Assembly (NCBI GenBank): GCA_014729455.1
Contig: WJJW01000437.1
Coordinates: 1-11,292 of the forward strand
From: Candidatus Eiseniibacteriota bacterium
GTDB taxonomy: Bacteria; Eisenbacteria; RBG-16-71-46; CAIMUX01; VGJL01
Direction of reading: 5' to 3'
Length of the DNA: 11,292 nucleotides
Program-made: the position numbers and the translations under genes
Shown here: positions 1 to 6,722 of the stretch, piece by piece
Layout: the number at the start of each line of letters is the position of its first letter
How positions within the stretch are numbered: the stretch's first letter is position 1
Notes under the pieces: generated by a model
Database searches by the model: none
Told to the model about the DNA's origin: nothing
What the model saw: the letters and a program-made list of their open reading frames with translations, nothing else

Positions 1-327
1 GTCCGGCAGCAGGCGTCCGAGGACGTCGATCCGGATGTGCCGCGCCCGCCCGGCGGCGGCGAAGGCGCCGAGGAACGCGACCCACAGAAGCAGCGTCCGG
101 ACCAGCGGATCGATCCAGAGCAGGCCGATCTGGAAGAAGTTCCGCAGGACCACCTGCAGGCCGGAGAGCAGGATCATCGCCCCGAGGAACGCGACGAAGA
201 GCGTCCCCTCGGTCCGGCGCGTGAACGTCTCGAGTCGATCGGGACCGAGGCGGCGCCGGACGAGGAAGTGCCCCAGCACTCCGGCGACCAGGACGCCGGA
301 GAGCAGGAGCAGCGGACCGAGGTTCAC
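1..327 (-). CDS. dctQ: TRAP transporter small permease, DctQ type (partial, 3' end off window)
   Basis: This is the small membrane subunit of a tripartite ATP-independent periplasmic (TRAP) transporter, which joins the large permease in carrying solute delivered by DctP. Translating the minus strand from the GTG at 327 gives 109 residues with no stop to the window edge. The DctQ hallmarks are visible: a hydrophobic helix ending in LSGLQVVLRNFF (54-65), then WIDPLVRTLLLWVAFLGAFAA (71-91, read as W71-A91) and the charged RARHIRIDVL (94-103), which matches the family's conserved 'GR-HI-ID' region. The GTG overlaps the dctP stop as GTGA (324-327), so translation is probably coupled; no strong Shine-Dalgarno precedes it. 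An extra hydrophobic segment (residues 5-23) lies before the usual first helix, so a later start is possible. The family assignment is firm, but the ion and solute are not known. A large permease (DctM) gene probably follows to the left. Confidence 0.85.
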   Translation of the reverse strand, partial: MNLGPLLLLSGVLVAGVLGHFLVRRRLGPDRLETFTRRTEGTLFVAFLGAMILLSGLQVVLRNFFQIGLLWIDPLVRTLLLWVAFLGAFAAAGRARHIRIDVLGRLLPD

Positions 328-1382
328 GGAGCCGATCCGCCCGCCCCGGCGCGGGCGTCGTCGAGAGCGGACAGCATCCGGTCGAGCATCTCCTGATCGA
401 ACAGGGTGCCCACGAGCTCCTGGCGCACCTCCCGGCCGACGTCCCGGAAGGCGGATTTCCGCTCCGGCGGCAGCGCGATCACCTCGATGCCGCGATCCCG
501 GAGAACCGCGATGCTCTCGTCGTTCTCCTCGGCGGTCGCGTCGCCGAGACGCGCGAACCACTTCGCCGAGGCGTCCTTCACGACCGCCTGCGCCTCGGGG
601 GAGAGCTTGTCGAAGGTCTTCTTCCGGACCACGACCGCTCCCATCGCGTACGTCACCGGCAGGTCGGTCATCGAGGAGACGCGCGTGAACCACTGCAGGG
701 CGATGCAGGCCATCGGGGAGGTGTAGACCGCGTCGATCAGCCCGGTCTGCAGCGAGGTGACGACGTCGGTGATCGGCAACGGCACCGGCGAGATCCCCAC
801 CGTCTTCAGGAAGGTCTCGGCCAGCGGATCGCCCTCCCACAGCCACATCCGGCTGCTCCGGAGATCGTCGACGGAGCGGATCGGATCCTTCGAGAAGAGG
901 TAGACGAACCCGACGTCGGCCCAGCCGAGAAGCTCCCATCCGGCCTCGCGGAGGATCTCCTCGAAGCGCGGGCCGAGCGCCTGCTGGACCGCGCGGACCT
1001 CCGCGATCGTCTTGAACGTGAACGGCACCTCGAGGACCCGCAACGGGGGCGCGATCTCGCCGAGGCCGGTCCCGGTGAACCCGCCCCCGTGGAGCTGCCC
1101 CGCGCGGATCTTGCGCAGGACGACGGTCTCGTCCCCCTGGATCCCGCCCGGATAGATCTTCAGTCCCGCCTCTCCGTTCGTCCGCTCGCGGATCTCGGCG
1201 TCGAGCTCGTCCATCATCTTCATCCAGGTCGACCCTTCCGGGGCGAGCGTGGCGATCTTGATCTCGATCTCGGCACGATCCCGGGCCGCCGCTCCCGGCG
1301 GGGCGACGCCGAGGAGAGATCCGGCCAGGAGGAGGGAGACACCGGCGGTGAGCCGGCGCACGGTCCGTCTAGAAAAGCTCAT
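324..1382 (-). CDS. dctP: TRAP transporter substrate-binding protein DctP (TPAT type)
   Basis: This is the periplasmic solute-binding protein of the TRAP transporter, 352 residues, close to the family's usual 320-350. An N-terminal signal (basic MSFSRRTVRRL, hydrophobic 12-27, likely cleavage after GAAA near residue 33) precedes the mature domain. DctP features in order are IKIATLAPEGSTW (41-53), YPGGIQGDE (77-85), RAGQLHGGGF (93-102), the arginine R178 in LRSSRMWLWEGD, probably the conserved carboxylate-binding arginine, and TSLQTGLIDAVYTSP (209-223). The APEGS and GGIQGDE motifs resemble binding proteins that partner TatT. The ATG at 1380-1382 has GGAG at 1390-1393 seven bases upstream, inside tatT. 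The gene overlaps tatT by 14 bp and dctQ by 4 bp, so the three are one translationally coupled unit. The ligand cannot be told from sequence; R178 suggests an organic acid, but TatT-linked systems may carry hydrophobic ligands. SRRTVRR is also compatible with Tat export. Confidence 0.93.
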   Translation of the reverse strand: MSFSRRTVRRLTAGVSLLLAGSLLGVAPPGAAARDRAEIEIKIATLAPEGSTWMKMMDELDAEIRERTNGEAGLKIYPGGIQGDETVVLRKIRAGQLHGGGFTGTGLGEIAPPLRVLEVPFTFKTIAEVRAVQQALGPRFEEILREAGWELLGWADVGFVYLFSKDPIRSVDDLRSSRMWLWEGDPLAETFLKTVGISPVPLPITDVVTSLQTGLIDAVYTSPMACIALQWFTRVSSMTDLPVTYAMGAVVVRKKTFDKLSPEAQAVVKDASAKWFARLGDATAEENDESIAVLRDRGIEVIALPPERKSAFRDVGREVRQELVGTLFDQEMLDRMLSALDDARAGAGGSAP

Positions 1383-2244
1383 CTCTGCGCTCCATCAGTC
1401 GCTGCGCCTTCCGCCGCGCCACCTCGTTCAGGAGGCGGTACTCCGGGAGGATTCCCTCCTCGGCCTGGAGGACCCGCTCGAGGGTGCCGACGAACTGCTC
1501 CTCGTCGAGCCGGCTCCGCCAGTAGTACTGGGCGTAGAAGACATGGAATATCAACAGCTTCCCGCCGGAGATCTCGAAGGCACGCTCGAAATGGCTCCGC
1601 GCTTCCTCCGGATCGCCTCCCATCAGTACCGGCTTGGTGGCCTCCAGGGTCCCCCGCATCAGGTGCGGCATCCCGAGAAAGTAGCCCGGATCCAGGGCGA
1701 GGGTCCGCTCCAGGGCCGCTTCGGCGGCGGGAAGCTGGGCGACCACGGCCGGCTCGTCCAGCTTCAGGCTGATCCACTTCGTCCAGTTGGCCAGGGTCCA
1801 GAACAGGAGCGGGACGTCGTCCTCGTCCGCCTCGGCGAGCCCCTCCTCGAAGCGGTCCAGCGGGGCGTCGGGGGTGAACCAGTCCTTCCGCTCCAGGGCG
1901 CGCCGACCGTGGCGGTACCCCTCCTCGTAGAGCAGGACGGCCCGCTCCGGATCCCGGTCCTCGACGTAGCCGACCGCGTAGTAGAAGGTGAGCTGGGTGG
2001 TCAGGGTCCAGAGATCTTCGTTCCCGGGGTCGGACTCGCACAACCCACGTAACAGCAAGAGGTTGCCGGGGATCCCCTCCCCGATCGTCTCGACGTCCCG
2101 GTCCCGGTAGAGGGTCTCCACGGTCTGCTCGATCACCGGGACCATCGTGGAGACCGCCGCCTGGCGGAAGAAGCCGCACCCGGACGCGCCGATCAGGAGC
2201 GGCAACGCCGCCGAGGCCACCGCGAACCGCAATCGAGCGCTCAT
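1369..2244 (-). CDS. tatT: TRAP transporter T-component lipoprotein (TatT family)
   Basis: This is the accessory T component of TPR-protein-associated TRAP transporters. In Treponema pallidum the homologue (Tp0956) is a lipoprotein that trimerises and binds the DctP-like protein. The ATG at 2242-2244 gives 291 residues. A lipoprotein signal is visible: MSARLR, a hydrophobic stretch, then ASGC with the lipid-accepting cysteine at C23. The mature protein is helical and TPR-like. Family-typical stretches are GIPGNLLLLRGLCESDPGNEDL (57-78; short core GIPGNLLLLRGL), TTQLTFYYAVGYVEDRDPERA (82-102; core QLTFYYAVGYVED), LLFWTLANWTKWISL (146-160), LALDPGYFLGMPHLMRGTLEA (182-202; core PGYFLGMPHLMRG) and GDPEEARSHFERAFEISGGK (210-229). 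An upstream extension of the frame to 2376 is rejected because it would bury the lipobox. No Shine-Dalgarno lies before the ATG; a -10-like element sits eight bases upstream, so the message may be leaderless. It is first in the operon tatT-dctP-dctQ. Confidence 0.9.
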   Translation of the reverse strand: MSARLRFAVASAALPLLIGASGCGFFRQAAVSTMVPVIEQTVETLYRDRDVETIGEGIPGNLLLLRGLCESDPGNEDLWTLTTQLTFYYAVGYVEDRDPERAVLLYEEGYRHGRRALERKDWFTPDAPLDRFEEGLAEADEDDVPLLFWTLANWTKWISLKLDEPAVVAQLPAAEAALERTLALDPGYFLGMPHLMRGTLEATKPVLMGGDPEEARSHFERAFEISGGKLLIFHVFYAQYYWRSRLDEEQFVGTLERVLQAEEGILPEYRLLNEVARRKAQRLMERRDELF

Positions 2245-2252
2245 GCCGCGGG

Positions 2253-2281
2253 ATTCTAGGGGAGCCCCGGGGACCGGTCCA
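2253..2281 (-). promoter_or_regulatory. Candidate tatT operon promoter, possibly leaderless
   Basis: On the minus strand, TGGACC (2276-2281, 4 of 6 matches to TTGACA) is followed by a 17-bp spacer and TAGAAT (2253-2258, 5 of 6 matches to TATAAT). The last base of the -10 is only eight bases before the tatT ATG, so the expected transcript start falls at or within about two bases of the A of the ATG. That fits the absence of any ribosome-binding site there. The call is based on pattern only. Confidence 0.5.
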
Positions 2282-2309
2282 GAAGAAGCCTGTCCGTGCA
2301 GCTCCCCGC

Positions 2310-2339
2310 TTGACGCGCTTCGCCGTCGATTTCTAGATT
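2310..2339 (+). promoter_or_regulatory. Candidate promoter of the ABC operon
   Basis: TTGACG (2310-2315, 5 of 6 matches) and TAGATT (2334-2339, 4 of 6 matches) are separated by 18 bp, in the only AT-richer part of the divergent intergenic region. The transcript would start near 2346 and carry a leader of about 65 bases ending in a strong Shine-Dalgarno, GGAGGG at 2402-2407, four bases before the ATPase ATG. The tatT promoter points the other way from the same 167-bp region, so a regulator binding here could act on both operons. Confidence 0.5.
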
Positions 2340-2411
2340 CACAGATTGTGTTCCGATTCGATTTCAGATGATCCATGACGCAGTTCGCTGGGGTGACCGA
2401 CGGAGGGTTCC

Positions 2412-3353
2412 ATGGTCGAGATACGCAATCTGAGAAAGACGTTCGGACCGACCGTCGCGGTCGACGACGTCTCTTTCGACGTGGCCAAGGGAGAGGTGCT
2501 CGGGTTCCTGGGACCGAACGGTGCCGGCAAGACCACCACGATGCGCGTTCTGACCTGCTACATCCCGGCCGACTCCGGGACCGCGCGCGTCGCCGGCTTC
2601 GACACCTACGCCGAGTCGATCGAGGTCCGGCGGCGGATCGGCTATCTTCCCGAGAGCGCGCCGCTCTATCTCGATATGGGCGTGATGGAGTACCTCTCCT
2701 TCGTCGCCTCGATCCGTGGCCTGCCGAAGTCGATGCGGGAACGACGGATCGCCGACATGGTGGAGCTGTGCAACTTGGGGAGCGTTCGCCACAAGACCGT
2801 GGGCGAGCTGTCGAAGGGGTTCCGCCAGCGGGTCGGGCTCGCGCAGACGCTGATCCACGACCCGGACGTGCTGATCCTCGACGAGCCGACGACCGGCCTC
2901 GATCCGAACCAGATCGTCCAGATCCGGGAGCTGATCCGCAGGATCGGGCGGGAGAAGACGGTCCTCCTGTCGACCCACATCCTCCAGGAGGTGGAGGCGA
3001 CCTGCAGCCGCGTCCAGATCATCGACAACGGCCGGCTCGTCGCCCAGGGGACGACGGAGGAGCTGACCCGCTTCGCGGTCGGCGAGCGGAGGGTCGTCGT
3101 TCGTTACCGCGCGGCGGCGGGCGACGTGGAGCCGCGCCTGCGGGAGCTGGGCGGCGTCTCCGGGATCAACGCCCTCGATTCGGAGGAGCCCGGCACGTGC
3201 CGCTACGAGGTGATCGCCGATGAGACCGACGGCCTCGAGGAGCGCCTCTTCCGGCTGGCGGTCGAATCCGGGTGGGTGCTTACGGAGCTTCGCCCCGAGA
3301 CCCGCAGCCTCGAGCAAGTGTTCCAGTCGCTGACACGCGGGGAGGTGGTCTGA
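2412..3353 (+). CDS. ABC transporter ATP-binding protein, GldA type
   Basis: This is the cytoplasmic ATPase driving the ABC-2 type complex encoded by the next three genes. It has 313 residues and all the nucleotide-binding motifs: Walker A GPNGAGKT (34-41), signature LSKGFRQR (133-140), Walker B LILDEP (154-159) followed by TTGLDPNQ, and the switch histidine in LLSTHIL (H189). The Q-loop region reads GYLPESAPLY (78-87), a glutamate-containing form common in GldA and related ABC-2 ATPases. Residues from about 222 form a C-terminal extension with the mixed alpha/beta look seen in such ATPases (EERLFRLAVESGW, LEQVFQSLTRGE). The ATG at 2412 has GGAGGG four bases upstream. Its stop overlaps the next start as TGATG (3351-3355), which indicates coupled translation. 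Assignment as an ABC ATPase is certain; GldA-like type is inferred from the gldG-family gene downstream. The motility role known in Bacteroidetes should not be assumed here. Confidence 0.95.
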   Translation: MVEIRNLRKTFGPTVAVDDVSFDVAKGEVLGFLGPNGAGKTTTMRVLTCYIPADSGTARVAGFDTYAESIEVRRRIGYLPESAPLYLDMGVMEYLSFVASIRGLPKSMRERRIADMVELCNLGSVRHKTVGELSKGFRQRVGLAQTLIHDPDVLILDEPTTGLDPNQIVQIRELIRRIGREKTVLLSTHILQEVEATCSRVQIIDNGRLVAQGTTEELTRFAVGERRVVVRYRAAAGDVEPRLRELGGVSGINALDSEEPGTCRYEVIADETDGLEERLFRLAVESGWVLTELRPETRSLEQVFQSLTRGEVV

Positions 3354-4072
3354 TGGGATCCGTTGCGCCGATCTTCAAGAAGGAGTTCCTCGGCTACTTC
3401 CAGTCGCCGATCGCGTACATCTTCCTGACGGTCTTCCTGATCCTGATGCACGGCTTGCTCTTCTGGGCGACCGGCTTCCTGGTCATCGGACAGGCCGATC
3501 TGCGCGACTTCTTCGGACTGATGTCGATCGTGCTCGTCTTCTTCGTCCCGGCGATCTCGATGCGGTTGTGGGCGGAGGAGATGAAGCTGGGGACGATGGA
3601 GCTGTTGATGACCTTCCCGGTGCGGGACTGGGAGGCGGTGATCGGGAAGTACCTCGCCGCGCTGGCCATGATCGCCCTGGCGATCCTGCTGACGATCCCG
3701 CTGCCGATCACGATCGGCCTGTTCGGCAATCCCGACGCCGGCCCGATCATCGGCGGCTATCTCGGGGCGCTGCTCCTGAGCGCCGCCTATCTCGCGATCG
3801 GGGCGTGGACCTCGAGCACCACGTCGAACCAGATCATCAGCTTCATCCTCGGACTGCTGATCCTCCTGGTCGCCTCGCTCGGCCTGGACTGGATCCGCCA
3901 GTTCTCGCCGGGCTGGCTGGCGACCTGGCTGGCGTATTTCAGCCTGCGGACCCATTTCGACTCGATCGCCCGAGGCGTGGTCGACATCCGAGACGTCGTC
4001 TTCTATCTCTCGGTCATCGGCTTCTTCCTCTACCTGAACGTCCGATCGGTCGAGAGCCGGAAGTGGAGCTAG
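3353..4072 (+). CDS. ABC-2 family transporter permease, GldF type
   Basis: This is the membrane-spanning subunit of the ABC complex, 239 residues, with six predicted helices at roughly 20-42, 53-72, 98-124, 132-152, 159-180 and 212-229. After a short cytoplasmic start (IFKKEFLGYFQSPIAY, typical of ABC-2 permeases) and two helices comes EEMKLGTMELLMTFPV (75-90), the family's conserved cytoplasmic segment that likely contacts the ATPase, followed by EAVIGKYLA. Helix five ends in LGLDWIRQFSP, and STTSNQIISF (155-164) precedes it; both resemble GldF-like permeases next to gldG. The ATG at 3353 was chosen over an upstream in-frame ATG at 3272 because GGAGG at 3341-3345 lies seven bases before it and the start of the protein then matches the family. 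It overlaps the ATPase stop by one base. The substrate is unknown. Only this one permease gene is present, so a homodimer is likely unless GldG supplies the partner. Confidence 0.9.
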   Translation: MGSVAPIFKKEFLGYFQSPIAYIFLTVFLILMHGLLFWATGFLVIGQADLRDFFGLMSIVLVFFVPAISMRLWAEEMKLGTMELLMTFPVRDWEAVIGKYLAALAMIALAILLTIPLPITIGLFGNPDAGPIIGGYLGALLLSAAYLAIGAWTSSTTSNQIISFILGLLILLVASLGLDWIRQFSPGWLATWLAYFSLRTHFDSIARGVVDIRDVVFYLSVIGFFLYLNVRSVESRKWS

Positions 4073-4077
4073 GAGGG
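4071..4077 (+). promoter_or_regulatory. Shine-Dalgarno overlapping the permease stop codon
   Basis: AGGAGGG shares two bases with the TAG stop (4070-4072) of the permease gene and lies four bases before the ATG at 4082. A ribosome finishing the permease would sit on the site needed to start the GldG-family gene, which suggests coupled translation. Confidence 0.7.
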
Positions 4078-4081
4078 AACG

Positions 4082-5761
4082 ATGCCGCACACCAAGGATC
4101 ATAGCCGCGCACGGATGGGCGCCTACTCGGCGGTGGTGCTCCTCCTCGTCGCCCTCGTTCTGATCGCCGCCAATTTCATCGCCTCGCGGGTTCTCGCCCG
4201 GGTCGACCTGACCGCCGACAAGGAGTTCACGATCTCCGAGGCGACGAAGGACGTGCTGCGCGGGCTGGACGATCTCGTGACGATCAAGGTCTACTTCACC
4301 AAGCGGCTGCCGCCGCACCTGGCGACCCTGCGCCGCGACATCGACGACATCCTGCGCGAGTACGAGGCGTACGCCCGGGGCAACCTGCGGGTCGAGTACA
4401 TCGATCCGAGCGAGAACCCGGAGGAGGAGCAGAAGCTCCGGTTCCTCGGGATCCCGCAGATCCAGCTCAACGTCCTCGAGAAGGACCAGCTCCAGGTGAT
4501 CAACGGGTACATGGGGATCGCGATCCTCTATGCCGATCGTCACTCCACGATCCCGATCGTGCAGGCCGCCTATACGCTCGAGTACGACTTGACCGCGGGG
4601 ATCCTCCAGGTCCTCGCGAGCGAGAAGCGGGTCGTCGGATACCTGACCGGCCATCAGGAGCCGGAGCTCGCTCGGGACTTCGATGCGATGAGCCAGCTCC
4701 TCGGCGAGACGTACGAGGTCCGCCCCGTCGACCTGAACGGCGGCCGGGAAGCGGTGCCGGAGGAGATCAACACCCTCGTGATCGCCCGCCCGCAGGCGGT
4801 TCCGGAGCGGGACCAGTGGCAGATCGACCAGTACCTGATGCGGGGCGGCCGGCTGCTCTTCCTGATCGACCCGATCCGGATGGACGAGGAGATGGGCCTC
4901 CAGCAACCGTTGCCGGTCAGCTCGAACCTCGACGATCTGCTGGCCCACTACGGGGTCCGTCCGAAGCGGGCGCTCGTCCAGGACATGCGCAACGAGCTCG
5001 CCGGGTTCACGCAAGGCTACGTGCGTTACACGGTCCCCTATCCGCTGTGGCCGAAGCTCATGGGAGAGGGCCTCTCGCAGGAGCATCCGATCACCAACCG
5101 CCTCGAGTCGGTCGTTCTCCCCTGGACCGGCCCGCTGGAGCTGTTGATCCCGGAGAGCGGAACGGAACCGGACAGCGCCCTGCTCGCGGAGGGAACCTCG
5201 CAGCCCGACGTGGAGGCGACCGTCCTCGGGCGTTCCTCGGATCGAGCGTGGCTCCAGCAAGGTCGTTTCGAGCTGACGCCGCCGGGACCGTTCCAGCGCG
5301 AGCAGACGCAGGCTCCGGAGGAGACGCAGAGCTATCCGCTCGCCGTCGCGCTGGTCGGCAGCTTCCACTCGTACTTCGAGGGGAAGGAGGTCCCGCCGGT
5401 GCCGGGCGATACGCTCGCCGCCTCCCCGGAGCCGGAGACGTTGACACGGAGCCCGGAGACCCAGGTGATCGTGCTGGCCAACTCCCGGTTCGCCGCGTCC
5501 GACTTCCTGGCGATGTTCCCGGGGAACCAGGAGTTCCTGCTCAACACCGTCGACTGGATGACCCTCGGGGAGGAACTGATCGCGATCCGCTCGAGGGGGG
5601 CGACCGAACGCCCGCTCCAGATCGAGTCGGCGACCGGGAAGACGTTGTTCAAGTACGGCCACACCTTCGGAATGGCGGCCCTCGTCGCGATCTTCGGCGT
5701 CGTGCGGTTCAGCGTGCGCAGGAGCAGGAAGAAGACGGCGGCCGCCGAGGCCGGCGCCTGA
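4082..5761 (+). CDS. GldG family protein (ABC-associated periplasmic-domain protein)
   Basis: This is the auxiliary membrane-anchored subunit that accompanies GldA/GldF-type ATPase and permease genes. It has 559 residues with one helix near each end (about 15-37 and 529-545), leaving nearly 490 residues outside, most likely in the periplasm. The stretch just after the first helix, VDLTADKEFTISEATKDVLRGL (41-62; core DLTADKEFTIS), is the family hallmark, followed by VTIKVYFTKRLPP (66-78) and DIDDILREYEAYARGNLRVEYIDP (86-109; core DILREYEAYA). Further matches are GHQEPELARDF (190-200), resembling the start of the ABC-auxiliary (PF09822-like) domain, and RGGRLLFLIDP (core of that domain). The C-terminus is basic (VRRSRKK) and then Ala-rich. 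The protein's biochemical role is not established; scaffolding or substrate binding is inferred. The gene lies nine bases after the permease and ten before the DUF4340 gene, so the four genes form one operon. Confidence 0.9.
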   Translation: MPHTKDHSRARMGAYSAVVLLLVALVLIAANFIASRVLARVDLTADKEFTISEATKDVLRGLDDLVTIKVYFTKRLPPHLATLRRDIDDILREYEAYARGNLRVEYIDPSENPEEEQKLRFLGIPQIQLNVLEKDQLQVINGYMGIAILYADRHSTIPIVQAAYTLEYDLTAGILQVLASEKRVVGYLTGHQEPELARDFDAMSQLLGETYEVRPVDLNGGREAVPEEINTLVIARPQAVPERDQWQIDQYLMRGGRLLFLIDPIRMDEEMGLQQPLPVSSNLDDLLAHYGVRPKRALVQDMRNELAGFTQGYVRYTVPYPLWPKLMGEGLSQEHPITNRLESVVLPWTGPLELLIPESGTEPDSALLAEGTSQPDVEATVLGRSSDRAWLQQGRFELTPPGPFQREQTQAPEETQSYPLAVALVGSFHSYFEGKEVPPVPGDTLAASPEPETLTRSPETQVIVLANSRFAASDFLAMFPGNQEFLLNTVDWMTLGEELIAIRSRGATERPLQIESATGKTLFKYGHTFGMAALVAIFGVVRFSVRRSRKKTAAAEAGA

Positions 5762-5767
5762 GGAGGA
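5761..5767 (+). promoter_or_regulatory. Shine-Dalgarno overlapping the GldG-family stop codon
   Basis: AGGAGGA begins on the last base of the TGA stop (5759-5761) of the GldG-family gene and lies four bases before the ATG at 5772. It repeats the stop-on-ribosome-site layout of the preceding gene junction. Confidence 0.7.
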
Positions 5768-5771
5768 CACG

Positions 5772-6722
5772 ATGCGCGGACGAACCATTCTGATCCTCTT
5801 GATCGTGCTGATCGTTCTCGTCGCCATCGCTCTGCTGTATGAGCAGAGCCGGAAGCGCGAGACCCGTCCGGCGGACGAAGCGTTCTTCCCCGATCTGGTC
5901 ACCGAGGAGATCGACCGGATCCGGATCGCGCCGGCCGACAAGGACACCGTCCTGCTCGTCAAGCGGGACGGGGACTGGTTCGTGGAATCGGACGGAGGAC
6001 ACGCCGCCGAGGAGGCCAAGATCGAGGATCTCCTCGAGCAGCTTCCGAAGTTCCACGCCGACCAGGTCGTCTCCACCAATCCGGAGAACCGCTCGCTCTT
6101 CAAGGTCGATTCGACCGGCATCCGGATCTGGATCTGGCAAGGGGGCGAGACGATCGGAGACTTCATCATCGGCAAGGGGGGGCCGGCGATGATGACCACC
6201 TACGTCCGGCCGGTCGACTCGGACCGGGTCCTCCAGGTGGACGCCTCCCTGCCGCACATGGTCGATCAGAGGACGTGGCGGCAGGAGCGGATCTTCTCGC
6301 TCGACCAGACGAACATCGAGGCCTACGAGTACTCCTCCCCCTCGCGTGGGGAGCTGCGCTTGGTCCGCGGGGTGGACGGGTCCTGGATGCTCGAAGAGCC
6401 GGAGGAGGCGCCGGCCGACAGCACGCGGCTCCGGATCCCGCTCGGCTCGTTCGCCCGGCTGCGCACCGTGGAGTGGGCCGACACGCTCGGCCCGGAGGAG
6501 GCGGGGACCGCCGCCGACACGTCGTGGGTCCGGGCCAAGCTCGCCGACGGTTCGGTCCACAAGCTACGGGTCGGCCTGCCGACGAAGCGCAACCGGGTCT
6601 TCGCCCAGAAGGAGGGTCAGGAGCAGATCTTCGTGATCCCGCTCGGCGCGGTGAACACGATGATGCCGCCGCCCGAGACCTTCATGAAGGCTCCGTCGCC
6701 TCCCCCGCCGACGGGGGAGTAG
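5772..6722 (+). CDS. DUF4340 domain-containing protein
   Basis: This is the fourth subunit of the ABC operon, 316 residues. One N-terminal helix (TILILLIVLIVLVAIALL, 5-22) anchors a large outside domain of the DUF4340 type. Typical features are FFPDLVTEEIDRIRI (38-52), a short repeat unit VLLVKRDGDWFVES (60-73), and the second unit RGELRLVRGVDGSWMLEEP (core ELRLVRGVDGSWML, about 192-210). Such proteins are found beside gldG-family genes in many bacteria, and their function is not known. The C-terminus is proline-rich (APSPPPPTGE) and possibly flexible. The gene is preceded by AGGAGGA sharing a base with the upstream stop. Its last 41 bases overlap the 3' end of the PLP-enzyme gene on the other strand. 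The family call rests on the N-terminal pattern, the repeated strand-like motif and gene context, so it is good but not certain. Confidence 0.85.
   Translation: MRGRTILILLIVLIVLVAIALLYEQSRKRETRPADEAFFPDLVTEEIDRIRIAPADKDTVLLVKRDGDWFVESDGGHAAEEAKIEDLLEQLPKFHADQVVSTNPENRSLFKVDSTGIRIWIWQGGETIGDFIIGKGGPAMMTTYVRPVDSDRVLQVDASLPHMVDQRTWRQERIFSLDQTNIEAYEYSSPSRGELRLVRGVDGSWMLEEPEEAPADSTRLRIPLGSFARLRTVEWADTLGPEEAGTAADTSWVRAKLADGSVHKLRVGLPTKRNRVFAQKEGQEQIFVIPLGAVNTMMPPPETFMKAPSPPPPTGE

Noticed and set aside
2245..2376. N-terminal extension of tatT to an ATG at 2376
   Set aside because: It would place 44 polar residues before a perfect lipoprotein signal peptide and would run across the divergent promoter.
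3203..6199. A very long open frame on the minus strand opposite the ABC operon
   Set aside because: It is antisense to four well-supported genes, and its composition (rich in Arg, Asp, Glu, Gln, Leu and His with no recognisable domain) is the usual mirror of high-GC coding DNA.
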